From the NCBI GenBank assembly GCA_900551945.1, contig URYE01000028.1, positions 1 to 29,651 on the forward strand: a stretch of DNA of 29,651 nucleotides. The letters run 5' to 3'. The notes beneath the pieces are model-generated. The model saw only the letters and a program-made list of their open reading frames with translations, was not told the DNA's origin and did no database searches. The DNA comes from an uncultured Eubacterium sp. (GTDB taxonomy: Bacteria; Bacillota; Clostridia; Lachnospirales; Lachnospiraceae). Shown here piece after piece: positions 15,533 to 26,800 of this stretch. The position numbers and the translations under genes were made by a program. Position 1 is the first letter of the stretch. Every line of letters begins with the position of its first letter.

Positions 15533-15561
15533 TTGACATTATATGTATGTAGTGATATTTT
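15533..15561 (+). promoter_or_regulatory. sigma-A promoter of the hrcA operon
   Basis: TTGACA (15533-15538), a 17-base spacer and TATTTT (15556-15561) with an extended -10 TG (15553-15554). The CIRCE operator starts 14 bases downstream, so HrcA bound there would block transcription from this promoter. Confidence 0.75.
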
Positions 15562-15574
15562 AATTATATTGATA

Positions 15575-15601
15575 TTAGCACTCCACATTAATGAGTGCTA
15601 A
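15575..15601 (+). promoter_or_regulatory. CIRCE operator (HrcA binding site)
   Basis: TTAGCACTC (15575-15583), nine bases, GAGTGCTAA (15593-15601). This is a perfect match to the CIRCE consensus, placed between the promoter and the hrcA start. HrcA therefore represses its own operon and the dnaK chaperone genes until heat or misfolded protein inactivates it. Confidence 0.97.
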
Positions 15602-15622
15602 TAAGAAAAGAAAGGAGCAGGT

Positions 15623-16699
15623 ATGATGGAACTGGATGATAGAAAATTAAGAATACTTAAAGCTGTCATACAGAACTATCTTGAGACAGGAGAACCTGTT
15701 GGCTCAAGAACCATTTCAAAGTATACAGACTTAAAGTTAAGTTCTGCAACAATAAGAAATGAGATGGCAGACCTTGAAGAACTTGGATATATTATACAGC
15801 CTCATACATCAGCAGGACGTATTCCTACAGATAAAGGTTATAGATTATATGTTGATGATATGATGAGTCAAAAGGAATTTGAATTAGATTTCAGAGAAGC
15901 AGAAGTGTCTGACAGAGAAAAAGAAGTCGAAACAATGAAAAGTATGTTATCTGAAAAGGTTGACAAGGTTGAAGAACTGCTTCAAAATGTTGCAAAGGTG
16001 CTTGCAAAAGATACTAATTATGCAACAATGATTACAACACCACAAGTTAAGGGTAATAAGTTAAAGTTCGTACAGCTTTCACAGCTTGAACCATTAAAAA
16101 TTCTTGCTGTAATAGTAATGGAAGGCAATATTATAAGAAATAAAGTAATTACTGTAAGTGAAGAACTTACACAAGAGAACTTATTAAAGCTTAATATTCT
16201 TCTTAATACAAGTCTTAATGGACTTACACTTGAACAAATGAACTTGGCAATGGTGTCAGCAATGGAAAGTCAGGCAGGAGAACACGCAGCACTTATAAAG
16301 GAAGTGTTAGAAGCAATTGTGGAAACAATAAGCAGTGCGGATAATCTCAAGATATATACAAGTGGTGCAACTAATATATTTAAGTACCCTGAGCTGAGTG
16401 ATAAAACTAAAGCTAGTGAGCTTATATATACTTTGGAAGAAAAACAAAGTCTTACTGGTCTTGTGACAAAGAATAGTGAAGACGAAGATGACAACCATGG
16501 TATTCAGGTATATATAGGGAATGAAACTCCGATTGAAACGATGAAAGATTGTAGTGTTGTTACAGCAACATATGAATTACAAGATGGTATGAAGGGAACA
16601 ATCGGAATTATAGGTCCTAAGCGAATGGATTATGAAAAAGTTGTAGGAACTTTAAAAACAATCCGAGCGCAGTTAGATGATATGTTTAAGAAAACATAG
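15623..16699 (+). CDS. hrcA: heat-inducible transcription repressor HrcA
   Basis: A 358-residue repressor. The N-terminal winged helix includes the family-typical ETGEPVGSRTISK, LSSATIRNEMADLEELG and HTSAGRIPTDKGYR. A GAF-like dimerisation region forms the C-terminal two thirds, including the IGNETP region and the final RMDYEKVVGTLK. It binds CIRCE, which lies just upstream, and needs GroEL for activity in known systems. The start follows AAGGAG. A second ATG directly after the first would also work. It is the first gene of the class I heat-shock cluster. Confidence 0.97.
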   Translation: MMELDDRKLRILKAVIQNYLETGEPVGSRTISKYTDLKLSSATIRNEMADLEELGYIIQPHTSAGRIPTDKGYRLYVDDMMSQKEFELDFREAEVSDREKEVETMKSMLSEKVDKVEELLQNVAKVLAKDTNYATMITTPQVKGNKLKFVQLSQLEPLKILAVIVMEGNIIRNKVITVSEELTQENLLKLNILLNTSLNGLTLEQMNLAMVSAMESQAGEHAALIKEVLEAIVETISSADNLKIYTSGATNIFKYPELSDKTKASELIYTLEEKQSLTGLVTKNSEDEDDNHGIQVYIGNETPIETMKDCSVVTATYELQDGMKGTIGIIGPKRMDYEKVVGTLKTIRAQLDDMFKKT

Positions 16700-16716
16700 G
16701 AAAGGTTGGTTTAAAG

Positions 16717-17361
16717 GTGTCTAAAAAAGAAGATAAGAAAAAGAAGAAAAATGATGCTGAAATTAAAGAAGAAGCTGTAAATACAGCAACTTCAACAGAT
16801 GAAGCAAAAGACGCTGATGCCGCTAAAACTGCAAAAGCAGATGACGATGGCACACAAAAGGCTGACGATGCAACAAAGGAAAGTGAAGATAATTCAAAAA
16901 CTGATTCTAAGGCTTCAAAGAAAGATGCTAAAGATGTTAAGATTGAAGAACTTCAAGACAGAGTTAAACGTCAGATGGCAGAATTTGATAATTTCAGAAA
17001 ACGTACTGAGAAAGAAAAATCTGCTATGTTTGAAATGGGTGCTTCAGATATAATAAAGAAACTTCTTCCAATAGTTGACAATTTTGAAAGAGGCTTCAAG
17101 TCTATAACAGACGAAGAAAAAGAAACTCCATTTGCAAAAGGAATGGATATGGTATACAAGCAGACAATGAAAATGCTTGAAGATGCTGAAGTAAAGCCTA
17201 TAGAAGCGATTGGATTAGAATTTAATCCAGATTTACACAATGCAGTAATGCACGTAGAAGATGATAGTGTAGGCGAGAATATAATCGTTGAAGAATTTGA
17301 AAAAGGCTACACATACAGAGAAACAGTAATTCGTCACAGTATGGTAAAAGTAGCTAACTAA
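16717..17361 (+). CDS. grpE: nucleotide exchange factor GrpE
   Basis: A 214-residue GrpE. The first 70 residues are a low-complexity Lys/Asp/Ala-rich tail. A long helix (about 72-115, RVKRQMAEFDNFRKRTEKEK) drives dimerisation. The C-terminal beta domain contains LGLEFNPDLHNAVMH-like sequence and GYTYRETVIRHSMVKVAN. It releases ADP from DnaK. The start codon is GTG, with AGGAAAGG upstream. It lies 17 bases after hrcA and is transcribed with it. The charged N-terminal tail is longer than in many homologues. Confidence 0.95.
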   Translation: MSKKEDKKKKKNDAEIKEEAVNTATSTDEAKDADAAKTAKADDDGTQKADDATKESEDNSKTDSKASKKDAKDVKIEELQDRVKRQMAEFDNFRKRTEKEKSAMFEMGASDIIKKLLPIVDNFERGFKSITDEEKETPFAKGMDMVYKQTMKMLEDAEVKPIEAIGLEFNPDLHNAVMHVEDDSVGENIIVEEFEKGYTYRETVIRHSMVKVAN

Positions 17362-17370
17362 CAGTATTAA

Positions 17371-19311
<1,941 letters not shown>

Positions 19312-19440
19312 TTACTAAATTAGTAAAGTGATTTTAAATAACAGTTGACTATATTAGATAAATAATTTATGCTTATATAACGAATATAACTATAAGCAAT
19401 AAACAGCAGATTGAATTTATTTGATTTTGTTGTGATTTAT

Positions 19441-19480
19441 AAACTGCATGGGAGCTTATAGTTCCTGTGCAGTTTTAGTG
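19441..19480 (+). terminator. hairpin between dnaK and dnaJ
   Basis: AAACTGCATGGGA (19441-19453) pairs with the arm at 19463-19475 over 13 bp, two of them wobble pairs. TTTTAGTGTT follows. It is probably a partial terminator that lowers dnaJ expression relative to dnaK; a weak promoter may also lie in the gap. Confidence 0.6.
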
Positions 19481-19517
19481 TTATAAAATAAAGACTAATT
19501 AGACATGGAGGATAATC

Positions 19518-20648
19518 ATGGCAGATAAAAGAGATTATTATGAGGTGCTAGGCGTTTCAAAAGATGCTGATGAAGCAACAATTAAAAAAGCATATCGTAA
19601 GCTCGCTAAGAAATACCACCCCGATACTAATCCCGGAGATAAAGAAGCTGAAGCTAAGTTCAAAGAAGCATCAGAAGCATATGCTGTTCTTAGTGACTCT
19701 GAGAAACGTAGACAGTATGACCAATTTGGTCACGCCGCATTTGAAAATGGCGGTGGCGGTGGAGCTAGTGGATTTGACTTTGGTGATATGGGAGACATTT
19801 TCGGAGATATATTTGGCTCTGATATCTTTGGTAGTATGTTTGGCGGTGGTAGAAGCCGTAATAACAATGGCCCAAGACGTGGTGCTGATATAAGAGTAAA
19901 TGTAAGAATAACATTTGCTGAGTCAGTAACTGGTACATCTAAGACAATTGACGTTACTTTAAAAGACCCTTGTAGCAAGTGTAACGGAACTGGTGCAAAG
20001 CCGGGAACACACCCTGAAACTTGTAGCAAGTGTGGTGGTAAAGGTCAAGTCGTTTATACACAGCAGTCAATGCTTGGTATGGTAAGAAATGTACAGCCAT
20101 GCCCAGACTGTAACGGAACAGGTAAGATTATAAAAGAGAAGTGTCCAGACTGTTATGGTACAGGATATATCAGCTCTAAAAAGACTATTGAAGTTAAGAT
20201 ACCAGCAGGTATTGATAATGGTCAATGTGTTCGTATTCAAGGAAAGGGTGAACCGGGAGTAAATGGCGGACAAAGAGGTGACCTCTTAGTTGCAGTTATG
20301 ATTTCTGCTGACCCAGAATTTGAAAGAGATGGATACAATATCTTCTCTAATGTAAAGATAAGCTATCCAACAGCAGTTCTTGGTGGTGAAATTAAAGTAA
20401 AGACTGTTGATGGTGAAGTGTTATACGATGTTAAGCCGGGTACAGACTCTGGTACAAGAGTAAGACTTAAAGGCAAGGGTATGCCAACAGTAAGAAATGC
20501 TTCAGTTCGTGGTGACCACTATATCACACTTGTTGTTGATATTCCTAAGAAGCTTACATCTGAACAAAAAGATTTGCTTGTTGAATATGAAAAGGCTCTT
20601 ACAGGAAATGAAAGACCTCATAAGAGAAAAGGACTTTTTAATAGATAA
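19518..20648 (+). CDS. dnaJ: chaperone protein DnaJ (Hsp40, type I)
   Basis: A 376-residue type I DnaJ. It has a J domain (about 5-70) with the HPD motif in KKYHPDTN, which triggers DnaK ATP hydrolysis. A Gly/Phe-rich linker (about 75-120, [11 protein letters not shown]) follows. The zinc-binding domain has four CxxCxGxG repeats: [24 protein letters not shown] and CPDCYGTG. The C-terminal substrate-binding domains follow to [14 protein letters not shown]. All domains are intact. GGAGG precedes the start. A terminator directly follows the gene, closing the heat-shock cluster. Confidence 0.97.
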   Translation: MADKRDYYEVLGVSKDADEATIKKAYRKLAKKYHPDTNPGDKEAEAKFKEASEAYAVLSDSEKRRQYDQFGHAAFENGGGGGASGFDFGDMGDIFGDIFGSDIFGSMFGGGRSRNNNGPRRGADIRVNVRITFAESVTGTSKTIDVTLKDPCSKCNGTGAKPGTHPETCSKCGGKGQVVYTQQSMLGMVRNVQPCPDCNGTGKIIKEKCPDCYGTGYISSKKTIEVKIPAGIDNGQCVRIQGKGEPGVNGGQRGDLLVAVMISADPEFERDGYNIFSNVKISYPTAVLGGEIKVKTVDGEVLYDVKPGTDSGTRVRLKGKGMPTVRNASVRGDHYITLVVDIPKKLTSEQKDLLVEYEKALTGNERPHKRKGLFNR

Positions 20649-20658
20649 TATTTTAAAC

Positions 20659-20700
20659 TGCGGTATTAAGTTGATTTTCTTAATATCGCATTTTAATTTT
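20659..20700 (+). terminator. Rho-independent terminator after dnaJ
   Basis: TGCGGTATTAAG (20659-20670) pairs with CTTAATATCGCA (20679-20690), 12 bp with one G.T pair, followed by TTTTAATTTT. Confidence 0.85.
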
Positions 20701-20776
20701 ATTAAGATATTTATAATGGATATATTAAAGTTGGATATTATTAATGAAGTAACAATAAGAGCAATTGAAGATTGAA

Positions 20777-20826
20777 TAAAATTTCCCTATTTATTATTTA
20801 TAATAATGAGTAGGGGGATTTTTAAT
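20777..20826 (+). terminator. second hairpin with T run before the protease gene
   Basis: AAAATTTCCCTA pairs with TAGGGGGATTTTT across an AT-rich loop, followed by TTTAATTTAG. It may be a bidirectional or back-up terminator. Confidence 0.5.
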
Positions 20827-20844
20827 TTAGTATGTGTTAGAAAC

Positions 20845-20874
20845 TTGTATAACATACCTAAAATGTGATATTAT
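20845..20874 (+). promoter_or_regulatory. promoter of the M16 protease gene
   Basis: TTGTAT (20845-20850), an 18-base spacer and TATTAT (20869-20874) preceded by TGA (extended -10). The start codon follows about 60 bases later. Confidence 0.55.
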
Positions 20875-20932
20875 ATTTATTAAAAAAGGTTTATATATAA
20901 GCCTGTTAGAATTAAGAAAGGTAATGGCTTTA

Positions 20933-23896
20933 ATGGAATTGAATAAAAGATTAGAAGAACTTTCTACATTAGATTTAAGTAAATATGATTTGATAAAGAC
21001 AGAAAAGTTAGAAGACATTAACAGTATTGGTCTTCTTCTTAAGCATAAGAAAAGTGGTGCAAGAGTTGTTATAATTACAAATGACGATGAGAATAAAGTA
21101 TTTTCAATAGGTTTTAAAACCCCACCATATAACAATACTGGATTACAGCATATTATAGAACATTCAACACTTTGTGGTTCAAGAAAGTATCCAGTAAAAG
21201 ACCCATTTGTTGAATTATGCAAAGGCTCACTTAATACATTTTTAAATGCTATGACATACCCAGATAAGACAGTGTATCCAGTAGCAAGTTGCAATGACGC
21301 TGATTTTAAGAATATTACAGATGTATATATGGACGCAGTATTTTATCCTAACATCTATAAAGTGCCAGAAATATTTAAACAAGAAGGCTGGCATTATGAG
21401 CTTGAAAATGCAGAAGATGATATAAAGTTCAATGGTGTAGTATTTAATGAAATGAAGGGCGTATATTCATCACCAGACGATGTACTTTCAAGACAAACTT
21501 TTGTATCATTATTTCCTGATACAGCGTATAAAAATGAGTCAGGCGGTGTACCATCACAGATACCAGACCTTACTTATCAAGAATTTTTAGATTATCACAA
21601 GAATTATTACCACCCAGTTAATTCATATATATACATTTATGGTGATATTGATGTGCAGGAAAGACTTGACTATCTTGATAAAGATTATTTAAGTGCATTT
21701 GACAAGGACAGTGTGTCAATTAATTCAGATATAGAGCTTCAAAAGCCATTTGATGAAGTTAAATATGAAACACATAAATATTCAATAACAGACGATGAAC
21801 CATTAACGGACAACACTTATCTTTCATACAATATGGTTGTTGGTACTTCCTTAGATGATAAGTTATATCTTGCAATGCAGATACTTGATTATGCGTTAAT
21901 TCTAGCACCGGGTGCTAAGTTAAAGCAGGCACTTCTTGATAAGGGAATAGGTACAGATATTGAAAGTAGTTACGAGTCATCAATGTATCAGCCTATGTAT
22001 TCTATTATTGCAAAGAATGCACAACAAGACCAAAGAGATGAATTTGTTAAGGTTGTAAGAGAAGTCTTAACTGATATCGTGGAAAATGGTATTGATGAAA
22101 GAATGATACTTGCAGGTATTAACTATTATGAATTTAAGTACAGAGAAGCTGATTTTGGGCCTTATCCAAAGGGACTTATGTATTATCTTACAATGATGGA
22201 TAGCTGGCTTTATGATGAGAATAAGCCATTTATTCACATTGAAGAAGGAGATACATTTAACACAATAAGAAAAGAAGCAAGTGAAGGGCTTTTTGAAAAT
22301 ATCATAAAAGAATATATGCTTGACAATAATCATGCGTCTGTAATAAGTCTAGTTCCTGAGCATGGTTTAGAAAAGATAAGAGCTGAAGAAGAAGCTAAGC
22401 GATTGGCAGATTATAAAGCTTCATTAACAGACGAACAAATAAATGAGTTAGTTGAGCAAACTAAGGCATTAAAGCTATATCAAGATGAGCCATCAAGTCA
22501 GGAAGATTTGGAAAAGATACCAATGCTTAAGCTTTCAGATATAAATAGAAATCCTGCGAAGTTTTATATTGATAAGAAAGATATTAATGGTGTTGATGTT
22601 ATTCATCACAATATGTTTACTAATAAGATAGCATATATTATTCTTTCATTTGACTGTAAAAATGTACCAGACGAGCTTATATCATATATAGGACTTTTAA
22701 GTGCAACTATTGGTCTTATGGATACTGAAAATTTCACATATCCAGAGCTTACTAATGAGATAAATATTAACTGCGGTGGAATAACAGCAGATGCTTCTAT
22801 TTATACAGATAGCAAAGAACTTGATAAGTACAGTATTAGATTTGAGATTAAGGGCAAAGTACTTTATGAAAAAATGAAGTTTGTGCTTGATATGATGAAT
22901 GAAATAATATTTAACACTAAGTATTCAGATTATAAGCGACTTAAAGAGATTATCGCAAGAATTAAGTCAAGACTTGAAAGTACAATGACAAGCTCTGGAC
23001 ATACAGTAGCAATGCTTAACGGTATGGCACAATTTTCAGAAACTTCTTTCTATTCTAATAAGATAAGAGGTTATGAGTTCTATAGACTTATACAAGACCT
23101 TGATAAGAACTTTGAAGCAAAGAAAGAAGAAATCGCTAATAATCTTAAAAAGACAGTTGAGCTTATATTTACAAGAGATAATCTTAAAGTAAGCTTGACA
23201 GCAGACGAAGTAGGTTATAAAGACTTTGTTGAACCAGTTGATACATTTATAAAGACATTGAATAAATCGGACATAGGTGACAAGGCAGTTGTAAGAGCAT
23301 TTGAAAAAGTTAATAATAAAAAAGCATTTACTTCATCATCACAGGTGCAGTATGTTGCAAGATGTGGTAACTTTGTTGAAAATGGATATAGCTATACAGG
23401 TGCACTTAAATTATTAAAGATTATTTTCTCTTATGATTATTTATGGCTTAATGTGCGTGTTAAGGGTGGAGCTTACGGTTGTATGAGTGGTTTTTATAGA
23501 AATGGTGACACTTATATGGTTTCATATCGTGACCCTAATCTTAAGGAAACAAATCAGATATTTGAGCAGGCAGCAGACTATGTTGCTAACTTTAATGTAA
23601 GTGACAGAGATATGGTTAAGTTTATTATTGGAACAATTGGCGATATGGATACACCTATGAACCCAGCGGCTAAAGGTTCACGTTCATTCAGTGCATATAT
23701 TTGTAATAGTGATTATGAAACACTTAAAAAAGAAAGAGCGCAGGTTATAGACGCAACAGTTGAAGATATAAGAAATCTTGCACCGCTTATTAAATCAGCA
23801 ATTGATGAGAATTATTTAAGTGTTGTAGGTAGTCAAACAAAGATTAATGAAAATAGCGAAATGTTTGATGAGATAGTACCGTTATTTATTTCTTAA
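20933..23896 (+). CDS. M16C-family zinc metalloprotease (presequence protease/PreP-like)
   Basis: A 987-residue protease of the single-chain M16C group, which uses two homologous halves to form a closed chamber. The inverted zinc motif HxxEH is H73-I-I-E76-H77 in LQHIIEHSTLCGSRKYPVKD. The downstream glutamate ligand is in NEMKGVYSSPDD. The second half carries the R/Y pair region (VKGGAYGCMSGFYRNG). The family degrades short unstructured peptides; there is no signal peptide, so it acts in the cytoplasm. The ATG at 20933 was chosen because AAAGG lies 11 bases upstream. The ATG at 20924 is too close to it, and the longest frame (20834) would include the promoter. Confidence 0.93.
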   Translation: MELNKRLEELSTLDLSKYDLIKTEKLEDINSIGLLLKHKKSGARVVIITNDDENKVFSIGFKTPPYNNTGLQHIIEHSTLCGSRKYPVKDPFVELCKGSLNTFLNAMTYPDKTVYPVASCNDADFKNITDVYMDAVFYPNIYKVPEIFKQEGWHYELENAEDDIKFNGVVFNEMKGVYSSPDDVLSRQTFVSLFPDTAYKNESGGVPSQIPDLTYQEFLDYHKNYYHPVNSYIYIYGDIDVQERLDYLDKDYLSAFDKDSVSINSDIELQKPFDEVKYETHKYSITDDEPLTDNTYLSYNMVVGTSLDDKLYLAMQILDYALILAPGAKLKQALLDKGIGTDIESSYESSMYQPMYSIIAKNAQQDQRDEFVKVVREVLTDIVENGIDERMILAGINYYEFKYREADFGPYPKGLMYYLTMMDSWLYDENKPFIHIEEGDTFNTIRKEASEGLFENIIKEYMLDNNHASVISLVPEHGLEKIRAEEEAKRLADYKASLTDEQINELVEQTKALKLYQDEPSSQEDLEKIPMLKLSDINRNPAKFYIDKKDINGVDVIHHNMFTNKIAYIILSFDCKNVPDELISYIGLLSATIGLMDTENFTYPELTNEININCGGITADASIYTDSKELDKYSIRFEIKGKVLYEKMKFVLDMMNEIIFNTKYSDYKRLKEIIARIKSRLESTMTSSGHTVAMLNGMAQFSETSFYSNKIRGYEFYRLIQDLDKNFEAKKEEIANNLKKTVELIFTRDNLKVSLTADEVGYKDFVEPVDTFIKTLNKSDIGDKAVVRAFEKVNNKKAFTSSSQVQYVARCGNFVENGYSYTGALKLLKIIFSYDYLWLNVRVKGGAYGCMSGFYRNGDTYMVSYRDPNLKETNQIFEQAADYVANFNVSDRDMVKFIIGTIGDMDTPMNPAAKGSRSFSAYICNSDYETLKKERAQVIDATVEDIRNLAPLIKSAIDENYLSVVGSQTKINENSEMFDEIVPLFIS

Positions 23897-24060
23897 TATT
23901 ATATATAAGCTATTATATGATTTATGCAAATAATTAGTCACAGTCTGTACTTACAAAAGACTTTGGCGAGTATTGCAATAACTTGAGAATTTATAAACAG
24001 TAATTTTATATTTAGATATTGGTTTATTATGTATAATGATAGAATGAAATGGAGAAAATT

Positions 24061-25032
24061 ATGAATTTAGATGAAATGCTTGCGGCAAGTGGTATTAGTG
24101 GAGGTGCTGCTGCCGTTAATGGAAATACAAAGTCAGGGTTTGTTACATTTATAGGTCGTCCTAACGTGGGTAAGTCAACACTAATGAATAGACTTATCGG
24201 ACAAAAGATTGCCATTACATCAAACAAGCCACAGACAACAAGAAATAAGATACAGACAGTATACACAGACGAAAGAGGTCAGATAGTATTTGTTGATACA
24301 CCAGGTATTCACAAGGCAAAAAATAAACTTGGTGAATACATGGTTGGAACTGCTGAAAAAACTATTGGTGAAGTTGATGTAATATGCTGGCTTGTTGAGC
24401 CAACTACATTTATCGGAGCTGGTGAACAGCATATTATCGAGAAATTAAAGAAAGTTAATGCACCAATTATTCTTGTTATCAACAAAGTCGATACAGTTAA
24501 AAAAGAAGAAGTGCTTCCAGTAATTGATAAGTACAGAACAGAAGTTGATTTTGCGGAAATAATACCTATATCAGCAAGAAATGGTGACAATACTAATGAA
24601 CTTGTTGACGCAATATTTAAGTATCTTCCTTATGGCCCTATGTATTACGATGAAGATACAATTACTGACCAGCCAATGCGTCAGATAGTAGCAGAGCTTA
24701 TAAGAGAAAAGGCACTTCATGCACTTAATGAAGAAATACCACATGGTATTGCAGTAGTTATTGACAGTATGAAAGAACGTAAGGGCAGAAATGGTAAGAT
24801 TACAGATATTCAAGCTACAATAATTTGTGAGCGAGATTCTCACAAGGGAATTATAATCGGAAAAGGCGGAGCAATGCTTAAAAAGATAGGTGCAAATGCC
24901 AGATATGAAATCGAAAAACAGCTTGATATGAAAGTTAATTTACAGCTTTGGGTAAAGGTTAAAAAAGAGTGGCGTGACAGTGATATTCTTATTAAGAACT
25001 TTGGTTATGACAAGAAAAAAGATGACATGTAA
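24061..25032 (+). CDS. era: GTPase Era
   Basis: A 323-residue GTPase for 30S ribosome maturation. G1 is GRPNVGKS (32-39), with G3 DTPG and G4 NKVD. A C-terminal KH domain carries GIIIGKGGAMLKKIG, which binds the 3' end of 16S rRNA. An extra N-terminal stretch of about 27 residues (MNLDEMLAASGISGGAAAVN...) precedes the GTPase core, whereas most Era proteins begin a few residues before the core. GGAG sits correctly for the ATG at 24061; the ATG at 24049 has no site. It is followed 27 bases later by recO, the common clostridial order. Confidence 0.96.
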   Translation: MNLDEMLAASGISGGAAAVNGNTKSGFVTFIGRPNVGKSTLMNRLIGQKIAITSNKPQTTRNKIQTVYTDERGQIVFVDTPGIHKAKNKLGEYMVGTAEKTIGEVDVICWLVEPTTFIGAGEQHIIEKLKKVNAPIILVINKVDTVKKEEVLPVIDKYRTEVDFAEIIPISARNGDNTNELVDAIFKYLPYGPMYYDEDTITDQPMRQIVAELIREKALHALNEEIPHGIAVVIDSMKERKGRNGKITDIQATIICERDSHKGIIIGKGGAMLKKIGANARYEIEKQLDMKVNLQLWVKVKKEWRDSDILIKNFGYDKKKDDM

Positions 25033-25059
25033 TATCACAAATTATAAAAAGGAAAATCA

Positions 25060-25809
25060 ATGAATGACCTTATAGAAGTTACAGGCATAGTTATATCTTC
25101 TATGCCTGTTGGTGAATATGACAGAAGAATAGTGCTTCTTACAAAAGAAAGGGGCAAAATAGCCGCATTTGCAAAAGGAGCAAGGCGACCTAACAGTCAT
25201 TTAGTTGCTGTTACAAGAACATTTGCTTTTGGAAATTTTAGTTTATATGAAGGTAGAAGCTCTTATAATATAACTCAAGCTCAGATTAGTAATTATTTTG
25301 AAAATGTAGTTACAGACTTTGATGCTGTGTGTTATGCTTGTTATTTTGCTGAAATGGCAGAGTATTTTGCAAAGGAAAATCTTGACGCTTGTGAAATGAT
25401 TAATCTTTTGTATGCTTCACTAAAAGCACTTACAAATGAAAGGCTGCCAAATGAGCTTGTAAGATATATATACGAATTAAGACTTATATGGATTAATGGC
25501 GAATGTCCCGAATTTTTTAAATGCAAATGTTGTGGTAACAGTGAGCGATTAACCGTTTTTTCAATGGAGTATGAGTCTGTATTTTGTAGTGAATGTGTTA
25601 AATTAAATAAGAGCAATATAAAAGACGCAGTTATCCTTAACAATTCAACGATTTATACATTACAATTTATAATAGCAACGCCAATAGGAAAGCTTTTTAC
25701 ATTTGTTGTATCAGATGAAGTGCTTGCACAATTAAGGCTAGTACTAGGACGAATAAGGGCAGTAACATTTGATAAGAAAATGAAATCAGAAGAAATGCTT
25801 CCTAAGTAA
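25060..25809 (+). CDS. recO: DNA repair protein RecO
   Basis: A 249-residue RecO. The N-terminal OB fold begins IEVTGIVISSMPVGEYDRRIVLLT and continues KIAAFAKGARRPNSHL. A helical domain follows. A zinc site is formed by CKCC (about 151-154) and CSEC (about 173-176). RecO loads RecA on SSB-coated single strands together with RecR. AAGGA precedes the ATG. It lies in a tight run with era and the pyridoxamine kinase gene (28-base gap). Confidence 0.95.
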   Translation: MNDLIEVTGIVISSMPVGEYDRRIVLLTKERGKIAAFAKGARRPNSHLVAVTRTFAFGNFSLYEGRSSYNITQAQISNYFENVVTDFDAVCYACYFAEMAEYFAKENLDACEMINLLYASLKALTNERLPNELVRYIYELRLIWINGECPEFFKCKCCGNSERLTVFSMEYESVFCSECVKLNKSNIKDAVILNNSTIYTLQFIIATPIGKLFTFVVSDEVLAQLRLVLGRIRAVTFDKKMKSEEMLPK

Positions 25810-25837
25810 TATTAGTGAAATAAAGAAGGAAATTAAA

Positions 25838-26674
25838 ATGGTAAATAAAAATCACAATAATCAGAAAAAGATTGCAGTTATTAATGACATATCTGGTTTT
25901 GGAAGGTGTTCTATTGCAGTTGAGCTTCCAATTATATCAGCTCTAAAGGTGCAATGCTGTCCGCTGCCAACGTCAATATTTTCAAATCACACAGGTTTTG
26001 AAAGCTTTTTCTTTGATGATTACACAGATAAAATGACTAGCTATATGAATGAATGGATTAAGCTTGACCTTAAGTTTAATGGTATATGTACAGGTTTTTT
26101 AGGTTCTGAAAAGCAGATAAGAATAGTAGAGGAATTTCTTTCACATTTTAAGACTAAGGAGAACATTACTATAATAGACCCAGTTATGGGGGATTATGGA
26201 AAAATGTATCCTACATACACAAAGGAAACTTGTATGGAAATGAAAAAGCTAGTAAGATATGCTGACATTTTAACACCTAATCTTACAGAAGCCTGTATAC
26301 TTACAGATACTCAGTATCACGACAATTGGTCAAAAAAAGAGCTTGACACTTTGGCAGAAAAGCTTTCAAGTATAGGACCTGAAAAAATAGTTATTACGGG
26401 AATACAGCAGGGAAAGTATGTTGCTAATTTTTGTTATGAAAAGAACAAAGCTAGTTATATGATAAGAACAGTAAAAGTAGGAACTCAAAGGTCTGGAACG
26501 GGTGATATATTTACATCAATTATAGCAGCAGACGCAGTTAATGGAGTTGACTTTCACACATCTGTTAGGAAAGCTTCTATATTTATTAAAAAATGTATCT
26601 TAAAATCTATAGAGCTTGACATACCATTAACTGATGGAGTATGCTTTGAAGAATTACTTACAACATTAAAGTAA
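25838..26674 (+). CDS. pyridoxamine/pyridoxal kinase
   Basis: A 278-residue ribokinase-superfamily kinase of the vitamin B6 salvage group, making pyridoxal 5'-phosphate. Visible are the N-terminal KKIAVINDISGFGRCSIAVE, the substrate-side FSNHTGF, and DPVMGDYGKMYPTY. LTPNLTEA follows, and the ATP/anion-hole motif is RSGTGDIFTSII with the catalytic Asp. GAAGGA precedes the ATG. Clostridia commonly annotate this type as pyridoxamine kinase; ThiD-like hydroxymethylpyrimidine kinases are relatives but lack this N-terminus. Transcription probably continues from recO. Confidence 0.88.
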   Translation: MVNKNHNNQKKIAVINDISGFGRCSIAVELPIISALKVQCCPLPTSIFSNHTGFESFFFDDYTDKMTSYMNEWIKLDLKFNGICTGFLGSEKQIRIVEEFLSHFKTKENITIIDPVMGDYGKMYPTYTKETCMEMKKLVRYADILTPNLTEACILTDTQYHDNWSKKELDTLAEKLSSIGPEKIVITGIQQGKYVANFCYEKNKASYMIRTVKVGTQRSGTGDIFTSIIAADAVNGVDFHTSVRKASIFIKKCILKSIELDIPLTDGVCFEELLTTLK

Positions 26675-26767
26675 AATATTATATAAATATATATTTTAGT
26701 TTTGAAATTATTATAGAAAGCTTGAATGTAATAGTTAAATAGGTTAAGTAAAGTTAATTTAAAAGTT

Positions 26768-26776
26768 TGATATAAT
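26768..26776 (+). promoter_or_regulatory. extended -10 promoter of the radical SAM gene
   Basis: TGATATAAT (26768-26776) lies 24 bases before the start codon, with no strong -35. The transcript leader would be about 15-20 bases long, just enough for the AGAAGGAG ribosome binding site. Confidence 0.5.
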
Positions 26777-26800
26777 ATAGAAAATAGAAGGAGTATAGAT

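Noticed and set aside
20716..20775. 19-codon frame MDILKLDIINEVTIRAIED between dnaJ and the protease gene
   Set aside because: There is no ribosome binding site and it lies between two terminator hairpins. I found nothing to support translation.
20834..20932. Longest start for the M16 protease gene
   Set aside because: The region contains the promoter boxes (20845-20874), and its predicted residues are hydrophobic and unlike the family N-terminus.
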